Source: Methyloversatilis universalis
GTDB lineage: Bacteria; Pseudomonadota; Gammaproteobacteria; Methylococcales; Methylococcaceae
Assembly (NCBI GenBank): GCA_020723665.1
Contig: DYIL01000007.1
Span: 48,546 to 112,545, forward strand
Reading direction: 5' to 3'
DNA: 64,000 nt
Shown here: piece by piece, positions 58,390 to 64,000 of the stretch
Layout of the letters: each line of letters starts with the position of its first letter
Position numbering within the stretch: position 1 is the stretch's first letter
The notes under the pieces: generated by a model
Database searches by the model: none
What the model was told of the DNA's origin: nothing
What the model saw: only the letters and a program-made list of their open reading frames with translations
Position numbers and translations under genes: made by a program

Positions 58390-59520
58390 ATGGACATTCT
58401 AACGAAAACTGCGGCGGACGGGATTTCGAGAGCGGTTCGTCTATGGGGATTCTTGCCGCCTTGGTGGTGCGGTTTCGGTCTCAGTCTGTTCATGCCGATC
58501 TGCGTTCTCGCCTTTTTCGCCACCGGTCCCCATCAGGCGCTTCAGGCACTCGCTTGGACGCTGCCGTTCGCCGCTCTGTTTTTGATCGATTGTTTCGGTC
58601 CTTCCGAAAGGCGGTCGGTCCCGGCGGACGCTCCCCGCTGGTTTTTCGACGGAATCCTGTATGCTCTCGCTTTATTGCAGGCATTGAACGTCCTCGCGCT
58701 GGGCCTTTTGGTGTCGCGGCTCAAATGGGCCGGTCTGTTCGAGATTACGGATAGTCTCGGCAATCTGCTGGCGGTGCGAATCATGGTCGGAACCAATTTT
58801 TGCTGTGCGGCCATTTGTCCCGCGCACGAGTTCATCCACAGACATCGCCGCTGGCAGCGGATGCTGGGGCGGCTTCTACTGGTTACCGTGTTTTTCGATC
58901 ATTTCGCGATCGCGCACAAGATCGCTCACCACGCCCGGTTGGGAAGCGCCCTGGACCCGTCCACGGCGGCTGCGGGCGAAAGCTACGAAGACTTTTTTCG
59001 ACGTGCGGCGGTCCAGCAATGGCGGATCGCTTGGAATGCGAACCGAAGGGCTACCGTCACAGGAGCGGCCGTCGAGGCGCTCTGGCTGGTCGTGTACGCC
59101 TGGCTATTCGGCCTCTTGGCGGCGGCGGTGTATCTGCGATGCGTCTATCTCGCCGTGCGGGTCCTGGAGGCCGTCAACTACCTTCAGCATTACGGGCTGA
59201 CCGAAGGCTCCGGCCTGTCTCGCCTGACCGCCTGGCGCAACGACTCGGCCATCAGTCTATTTCTGTTTCTGGGTCTCACGCGCCATGCCCATCATCATCG
59301 CCACCCCGGAGTGCCTTATCCTCGGCTGCGCGCATCGGGCGAAGGCCCCCTTATGCCTTGCGGCTATTGGGGAATGGCCGTGATGGTGCTGAGGCGTAAT
59401 GAGAAATACCGATCCTGGGCGGCGTCGCAGGTCAATGCATTTGTCGGGAGCAAGGACCGGCTCGCGATCGTTCCGTCTACCAACGAGCCTGCAAACGATC
59501 CAGGCCGCGGATGGCGATAG
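58390..59520 (+). CDS. AlkB-like membrane diiron oxygenase
   Basis: A 376-residue integral membrane protein of the alkane hydroxylase/fatty acid hydroxylase-desaturase superfamily. The histidine clusters expected for AlkB are present: PAHEFIHRH, FDHFAIAHKIAHHARLG, LQHYGL, and TRHAHHHRHPGVPYPRL. About six membrane segments. AlkB enzymes hydroxylate terminal alkyl carbons; relatives epoxidise or desaturate. In this cluster it could oxidise an acyl chain or an amino-acid side chain. It is encoded divergently from the carbamoyltransferase and its 3' end overlaps the P450 gene by 44 bp. Confidence 0.83.
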   Translation: MDILTKTAADGISRAVRLWGFLPPWWCGFGLSLFMPICVLAFFATGPHQALQALAWTLPFAALFLIDCFGPSERRSVPADAPRWFFDGILYALALLQALNVLALGLLVSRLKWAGLFEITDSLGNLLAVRIMVGTNFCCAAICPAHEFIHRHRRWQRMLGRLLLVTVFFDHFAIAHKIAHHARLGSALDPSTAAAGESYEDFFRRAAVQQWRIAWNANRRATVTGAAVEALWLVVYAWLFGLLAAAVYLRCVYLAVRVLEAVNYLQHYGLTEGSGLSRLTAWRNDSAISLFLFLGLTRHAHHHRHPGVPYPRLRASGEGPLMPCGYWGMAVMVLRRNEKYRSWAASQVNAFVGSKDRLAIVPSTNEPANDPGRGWR

Positions 59521-60766
59521 TCGGCTTCCACAAGGGAGCGTCGATATTCTCGAGCTGTAGGGCTGGCAGCCTCTGCAACAGACATCCCAGCGCCGTTTCG
59601 AGCTCGATACGCGCCAGCCGGGCACCCAGGCAGTAGTGCAGACCGCCTCCGAACGACAGCGGCCTTGGCGTCGGCTCGGGGCGTTCGATCAGGAATCGCT
59701 CGGGATCTTCGAACACGGCCGGATCGCGGTTGGCCGCCGCCAGGCTGATGTAGACCGTCTCGCCTCGTTTGATCGTTACCGTGCCGATGGCGACATCGTG
59801 CATGGCGACGCGCGCGGCGATGTGGACCGAGGTTTCATAACGGAGGCACTCGTTCACCGCTCGCGGCAGCAGCGAAGGATTGGCTCGGAGCGATGCCAAT
59901 TGCTCGGGGTGTCGGAACAGGGTCAAAAGCGCATTGCCGATCATGTTGGCCGTGGTTTCGTGCCCCGCGAGGAACAGGAGGGCCACATTGGCGACGATTT
60001 CATCCCCGCTCAGCCGGTCTTCGCCTTCCTCGGCTTGAAGTAAAAGGGAAATCAGGTCACAGCCGGGATTCTTGCGACGTTCGTCGCAAACCTCCCGGAA
60101 ATGGCGCTCGAACGCTTGCGCGGCCCGGTCGGCGGCATCGATGTCGGACGGTCCGATCGGACTCGGTTCGAATACCTTGACGAGAGCCTGGGCATCTTCG
60201 AGATACGGGAGACCGTCTTCGGGCGGGATATCGAGCAGCGCGCAGATGATCCGGACGGGCAGCGGATAGGCGAACGTCCTTACCAGGTCGGCGCAGCCGC
60301 GGTCGATGAATCCGTCGATCAGCCGGTCGGCTTCGCGCTGGGCCAGACGGCGCAGTTCGGGGGCCTGTTTTACGCTGAAAGCCTTGCCGACGAGCCCCCG
60401 CAGGCGGGTGTGCTGGGGAGGATTCATCAACAGCATGAAGCGATTCACCATCTGAAAGGCCGGTTTCTCCACGGCGTCCGCTCCGTAGCGGCGGGCGACC
60501 CCGGCCAGAAAATCCTTGCCGAAGCGAGGGTCCCGGAGAATCCGGTCGGCGTCCTCGTAACGGGTCGTCAGCCAAATGCCGGGCATGAGCCGATGGATCG
60601 GCGCTTCTCTGCGCAGTTCGGCGTAAAGCGGATAAGGGTTTCTTAAGAGTGCCGGGGAATTGAGATCAATACTGAGCACGGCGGCCGTTCTGCCCGTGGC
60701 AATGCGTGTGGATGCCGACGAAGATACCCGATTCACGGCATGCTCATAAAGAGGGACATGGGGCAT
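59477..60766 (-). CDS. Cytochrome P450
   Basis: A 429-residue soluble bacterial P450. The haem-ligand loop is FGGGLHYCLGARLARIE, the I-helix oxygen-binding motif is FLAGHETTAN, and the K-helix ExxR is NECLRYE. This class normally takes electrons from a ferredoxin; no redox partner is encoded nearby. Start ATG 60766 is preceded by GGAGAA. Downstream of the TonB receptor on the same strand, but a probable terminator lies between them. Assignment to the adjacent cluster is by position only. Confidence 0.9.
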   Translation of the reverse strand: MPHVPLYEHAVNRVSSSASTRIATGRTAAVLSIDLNSPALLRNPYPLYAELRREAPIHRLMPGIWLTTRYEDADRILRDPRFGKDFLAGVARRYGADAVEKPAFQMVNRFMLLMNPPQHTRLRGLVGKAFSVKQAPELRRLAQREADRLIDGFIDRGCADLVRTFAYPLPVRIICALLDIPPEDGLPYLEDAQALVKVFEPSPIGPSDIDAADRAAQAFERHFREVCDERRKNPGCDLISLLLQAEEGEDRLSGDEIVANVALLFLAGHETTANMIGNALLTLFRHPEQLASLRANPSLLPRAVNECLRYETSVHIAARVAMHDVAIGTVTIKRGETVYISLAAANRDPAVFEDPERFLIERPEPTPRPLSFGGGLHYCLGARLARIELETALGCLLQRLPALQLENIDAPLWKPTIAIRGLDRLQARW

Positions 60767-60907
60767 CGTTTGTTCTCCGCTCGCGTTGCTTGTGGGGGAC
60801 ATTGGGCATGCGCTTGCGGCCCCGCTGAGGCCAGTCCTCGGTTGCGGTGACGCGGAATGGAAAGAAAAGGCGGGAAGCTCTCTGCCGTTCCCCGGAACCC
60901 GAGCAGC

Positions 60908-60950
60908 AAAAAGGGCCCGCAACCCAACCATCGGGTGGCGAGCCCGCTTG
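60908..60950 (-). terminator. Probable Rho-independent terminator of the TonB-receptor gene
   Basis: Read on the minus strand, a GC-rich stem (GGGCTCGC and ACCC arms pairing with GGGT and GCGGGCCC, with small internal bulges, loop GATGGTT) is followed directly by TTTTT. It lies about 35 bp after the receptor stop codon and separates the receptor from the P450 gene. Confidence 0.65.
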
Positions 60951-60984
60951 CCTCGACAGGGATAACTATCCGCTCACTGGCCCG

Positions 60985-63060
60985 TTAGAACCGGTATTCC
61001 ACGCCGCCGTAGAAGGCCCGTCCATCGCCGGGATAGAACTGCGCGGTATCGAGTCCTCGGGCATTCGCGATCACGCCGGTGGTCGCGGCATAGGTCTCGT
61101 CGGTCAGGTTTTTGGCTTCGAAGTAGGCGGAAAACCCTTGTTTGGTCCTGTAGCCGGCGCGAAAGCCCATGAGCGCGTAGGCGTCGGCGGACAGCGTGTT
61201 GGCCAGGTCAACCGGGATGCGGGTGGCAGACCACTCCACGTTGGGGCCGGCATAGAAGCCGGACGGGTGCTCGTAGCGAAGTTCCGCTCTCAAATAATGT
61301 TCCGGAATGCCGGGCAGCCGGTTATTGCCGTGGGTCGGATCGTTGTCGAACCGGAAATCGTTCCACATGTATGCCTGACGCAGAACGACATTTTCGATGG
61401 GGCGGATTTCGAGACCGAGTTCGATACCTTGGTGTATGGTCGTGGAATCAGCGTTTCGAGTGATCGTGGCCGTTGCGGTCGGATCCGTCGGATCGCGCAG
61501 TTGCAGCAATTCGTTCTCGAGCCAAGCGTGATAGTAAGATAGATCCCAGTTGACCATGCCTTCCCTGCCGCGCGTTCCGATTTCCACGGTGCTCCCCCTC
61601 TGGGCGGTCAGTTGAAGCGGAACGCCGCTGCGCGTAAGAGTGAGTTCGCCGAATGACGGAGGCTCGAAGCTGCGGCTGAAGTTCACATAAGCTTGGCTAT
61701 TCGCTGTAAATTCCCAGCGCGCGCCGATTTTCGGGCTGACCCCGAAGAAATCCTGATGGTTGCTTTGATCACCATTCTTTAGGAAACGATCGGTATATTC
61801 GCGCTTGGCGTACGACAATTGAAGGCCCGTAACCAGGGCCAATTGATGCAAGATATAGTGTTGGTTTTCGCCGTAGAGATCGATGTTGATGGCGTCTTGC
61901 GTACTCTTGGCCGTTCTGGCGCCGCGGTGGCCTTCGACGTTGGAGAAACGGTCGTCGTGGGTGCGGCCGCCGGTCGGATACAGACCCAGGATGAAAACAT
62001 TTTTTCGGCCGAACAAATCGTTTTCGTTGGTGTAACGGATGTTTACGCCGAAATCATCGGAAACCTGGTCGAGAACCTGGAAAATGGGGTGGAAAAGATC
62101 CTTGTAAGACCAAAAGCTGCTGATGTCGACGCGCTGCTTGCCGTCCCACCGCCAGGTGGTGGTATTGCCGAGCCGCAACAGCCGAAAATCGCGTTTTTGC
62201 TGGCCTCTCAGGCTGTTGGAGTTGGCCTGGGTCGGGTCTGCGTCCAGCTGCGCTTTGGTCAAGCTTCCCGGCAGGTTGGATTGGGTATTGACATACGTCA
62301 CGTAGAACCGGGTTTCCAGGTTTTCGCTGAAACGATAACCGAAATTGCTGAATATACGCTCGTTCTCCTGTTCGCTCCAATCGCGAAAACCGTTGGTGGA
62401 AAAGAAGGTTCCGGAGATATAGTAATCGGCATCGCCAAGGACCTGCCCGGAGCTCACTTGGGCGCGGTAGGTGTCGAAGCTGCCGGACTCGAAGCGTAGC
62501 TGTAGCGGGGAAGCGGTATATCCGGTCCGGCTCACGAAGTTGATTGCCCCGCCCAGGGTGGTTGAGCCGTACATAAGCGCGTTGGCGCCGCGGTAAACTT
62601 CCACGTAGTCGGCGGACAGAGGTTCGACCGCCTGCATGTCGAAACCGCCGTCGGCGAGATTCAAAGGAACGCCGTCCTGAAGGAGCTTGATGCCGCGGCC
62701 GTGAAATGTGCGTTGAATCCCCGAACCGCGGATCGAAATGCGCGACTCTTCGGCGCCGAATCGCGGTTGTACGTACACGCCGGGAGAGTAATCGAGAACA
62801 TCCTTGAGGTTGGCGGCACGGCCCTTTTCATAACTTTCGGAGTCGATGATATCGACGCCACCCGGAATCCGGTTGATCTGCTCGCGGGCGGTTTCGATAT
62901 CGGGTACGGTCAGGGGCTGTTGTGACATGACGGCTTCGCCGGTTACGGTCAGAGTCGGCAGCTGGATGGGCTTGGCGTCATGGTCGGCCCATGCTTTTCC
63001 CCCGATCGCCGCTCCGCTGCACAAGAGCGCTAGAGTTGTTCTTAAACGATGCTTGCTCAT
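60985..63060 (-). CDS. TonB-dependent outer-membrane receptor
   Basis: A 691-residue receptor. A signal peptide (LALLCSGAAIGGKAWA, ending about residue 26) is followed by a TonB-box-like LPTLTVTGEA, a plug domain (GGVDIIDSESYEKGRAANLK, GVYVQPRFGAEESRISIRGS, GANALMYGSTTLGGAINFVS) and a 22-strand-type barrel ending in GGVEYRF with the terminal Phe needed for outer-membrane insertion. It resembles iron-siderophore receptors (FecA/PiuA-like), but substrate is uncertain; copper or lanthanide chelates are also carried by such proteins in methylotrophs. No FecI/FecR pair is adjacent. Confidence 0.92.
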   Translation of the reverse strand: MSKHRLRTTLALLCSGAAIGGKAWADHDAKPIQLPTLTVTGEAVMSQQPLTVPDIETAREQINRIPGGVDIIDSESYEKGRAANLKDVLDYSPGVYVQPRFGAEESRISIRGSGIQRTFHGRGIKLLQDGVPLNLADGGFDMQAVEPLSADYVEVYRGANALMYGSTTLGGAINFVSRTGYTASPLQLRFESGSFDTYRAQVSSGQVLGDADYYISGTFFSTNGFRDWSEQENERIFSNFGYRFSENLETRFYVTYVNTQSNLPGSLTKAQLDADPTQANSNSLRGQQKRDFRLLRLGNTTTWRWDGKQRVDISSFWSYKDLFHPIFQVLDQVSDDFGVNIRYTNENDLFGRKNVFILGLYPTGGRTHDDRFSNVEGHRGARTAKSTQDAINIDLYGENQHYILHQLALVTGLQLSYAKREYTDRFLKNGDQSNHQDFFGVSPKIGARWEFTANSQAYVNFSRSFEPPSFGELTLTRSGVPLQLTAQRGSTVEIGTRGREGMVNWDLSYYHAWLENELLQLRDPTDPTATATITRNADSTTIHQGIELGLEIRPIENVVLRQAYMWNDFRFDNDPTHGNNRLPGIPEHYLRAELRYEHPSGFYAGPNVEWSATRIPVDLANTLSADAYALMGFRAGYRTKQGFSAYFEAKNLTDETYAATTGVIANARGLDTAQFYPGDGRAFYGGVEYRF

Positions 63061-63774
63061 TTTGATAGGACTTGTTGTTTTGGTTTTTTCTTATGACGGC
63101 CGTTAGAACAAGCACTAATCGAGCCAATCCACCTTCCACCCGAAGCCGGCGCATCGTTTGCGAGAGAGGTCGAACGAGATGCGTGAAATCACTCATTGTC
63201 GGCGTGGACCTGAGGCAAAAGCCGCGCTTAGGGGTGGCTTTGAGTCGCCTGGGTCGGATTCGGGCGCGGTCAGTGGAAATTCGGGGCTCGTGATCGTTTT
63301 TGTTGGAAATTATGGCGGCGCAGAGGGGCGTCTCGCCGGCCCGAAAAGGAAATTTTCCGGTCTATTCGTTCATGGTGGGGCATTTGCCATATCCGGTGTT
63401 CGTTCCTCGGTACGTCTCTTGGCCCGTCCGGAGATTATCCTGCGCCGGGAGGTGCCCCCGATGCCGGGGTGCGGTATTCTGTCCGCATTCTCGAAAATGA
63501 ACCTTCTCCACTGTTTCCAGTCGAAAAAAAGCAGAAAGAGGGAGGCAGATGCAGTCTACTACCGATTTCTCCTTGCCCGTTGACCGAAGCATTTACCAGG
63601 GTGTTGAAAAACGCATTCTGCATACGACATGCAGGTTAACAGTTTCGTCGTTGCCCACTACCTATGGTAGGAGCATCGAATTTTTCAACAGCCTGTTACA
63701 CCGGGCGATATCCTGATAGTATTTGTAAACTATTTCAAAAAATGGTCGGATTTATCCGACGAGGAAGTTAGGCC
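63061..63774. other. 714-bp intergenic region between TonB receptor and ftsH
   Basis: The gap between the divergent receptor and ftsH genes contains no frame that looks like a real protein; short frames here are arginine-rich or overlap each other. A MITE-like palindromic element lies at 63597-63695. Promoters for both genes must be here, but no strong -35/-10 pair stood out. Confidence 0.6.
63597..63695. repeat. MITE-like palindromic element
   Basis: A 99-bp element with 15-bp terminal inverted repeats: CAGGGTGTTGAAAAA at 63597-63611 pairs with 63681-63695 (one mismatch). The GGCTGTTGAAAAA-type end is common to several insertion-sequence families. Inside are two smaller palindromes (around CTGCAT/ATGCAG and CTACC/GGTAG). 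No coding capacity. It ends about 80 bp before the ftsH start. Confidence 0.6.
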
Positions 63775-64000
63775 GTGAATGACATGTTGAAGAACATAAT
63801 CCTGTGGGTGGTCATCGCCGTCGTTTTGATGTCGGTTTTCAATAATTTTGGCTCCCGAAAGTCGGTTGATTCGACCATGTCGTATTCGCAGTTCATCTCG
63901 GCGGTGAACGAGGGGCAAGTCAAGCAGGTGACTATCGACGGGCAAATGATCCGAGGCATGCTCGGAACCGGCGAAAAGTTCACGACTTACAGTCCGGGCG
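63775..64000 (+). CDS. ftsH: ATP-dependent zinc metalloprotease FtsH, N-terminal part
   Basis: The first 75 residues of FtsH, cut by the window end. It starts MNDMLKNIILWVVIAVVLMS with the first membrane helix, then the periplasmic MSYSQFISAVNEGQVKQVTI segment that is diagnostic of the FtsH N-terminal domain. GTG start at 63775 with GAGGAA at 9 bp; an in-frame ATG at 63784 is the alternative. FtsH is a membrane-bound AAA+ protease controlling LpxC and misfolded membrane proteins. Confidence 0.95.
   Translation, partial: MNDMLKNIILWVVIAVVLMSVFNNFGSRKSVDSTMSYSQFISAVNEGQVKQVTIDGQMIRGMLGTGEKFTTYSPG

Noticed and set aside
1..64000. CRISPR arrays, rRNA operons and tRNA genes.
   Set aside because: No spaced direct repeats, rRNA signatures or foldable tRNAs were found when reading the intergenic regions; a short ncRNA could still be missed without a covariance search.

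Overview
The window looks like chromosome from a GC-rich gammaproteobacterium. The core gene orders (FmdB-type protein next to aspS; coaE-zapD-yacG behind pilBCD; pepA-holC-valS; lptF-lptG; glgC divergent from glgBA) are gammaproteobacterial, and the EpsB/D/E/F/G-type exopolysaccharide locus resembles the methanolan loci of methylotrophs. A member of the Methylococcales is my best guess, but that is inference; no methane- or methanol-oxidation gene lies in the window. I saw no rRNA, tRNA, CRISPR array or complete insertion sequence.

Layout. (1) 1-159: 3' end of an unidentified plus-strand gene. (2) 219-15833, minus strand: exopolysaccharide locus, in transcription order EpsD-like lipoprotein, small protein with a PEP-CTERM-like tail, sugar-phosphate transferase, Wza/EpsE export protein, EpsF chain-length protein, EpsG-like ATPase, Wzy-type polymerase, acyltransferase, three glycosyltransferases, esterase-like protein, Wzx flippase and pyruvyl transferase. 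A good sigma-54 promoter match lies about 80 bp before the first gene, at the edge of a 1.2-kb stretch without genes. (3) 16999-26500, minus strand: aspS, FmdB-type zinc ribbon, yacG, zapD, coaE, pilD, pilC, pilB and an HDOD-GAF signalling protein. (4) 26515-31372, minus strand: valS, holC, pepA; then lptF-lptG on the plus strand. (5) 33627-36956: Nudix hydrolase, two-gene ABC-2 exporter, low-molecular-weight phosphatase and a 54-residue membrane protein. (6) 37227-45210: glycogen/maltodextrin genes malQ, glgC, glgB, glgA plus a small secretin-like protein. (7) 45217-48431: FtsX-type ABC permease and its ATPase. (8) 48458-49318: a decayed ergothioneine locus, an egtB remnant joined to an egtD remnant. 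(9) 49656-60766: a biosynthetic gene cluster that I cannot match to a known product, with a TonB-dependent receptor beside it (60985-63060). (10) From 63775: start of ftsH.

The biosynthetic cluster is the most unusual region. It combines a stand-alone adenylation enzyme, a discrete carrier protein, two GNAT acyltransferases, a luciferase-type flavin monooxygenase, a protein with two tandem heme-oxygenase-like diiron domains (only the second keeps its ligands), a NodU/CmcH-type carbamoyltransferase, an AlkB-like membrane diiron oxygenase and a cytochrome P450. Together these suggest an amino-acid-derived, heavily oxidised, acylated and carbamoylated metabolite; the nearby receptor raises the possibility of a metal-binding product.

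The second unusual signal is a pair of intergenic elements (38850-38997 and 49496-49633). Each is a run of five hairpins in the same order with nearly the same spacers, but most stems differ in sequence while staying paired. Three further palindromic elements (37046-37118, 49339-49392, 63597-63695) look like REP or MITE-type repeats.
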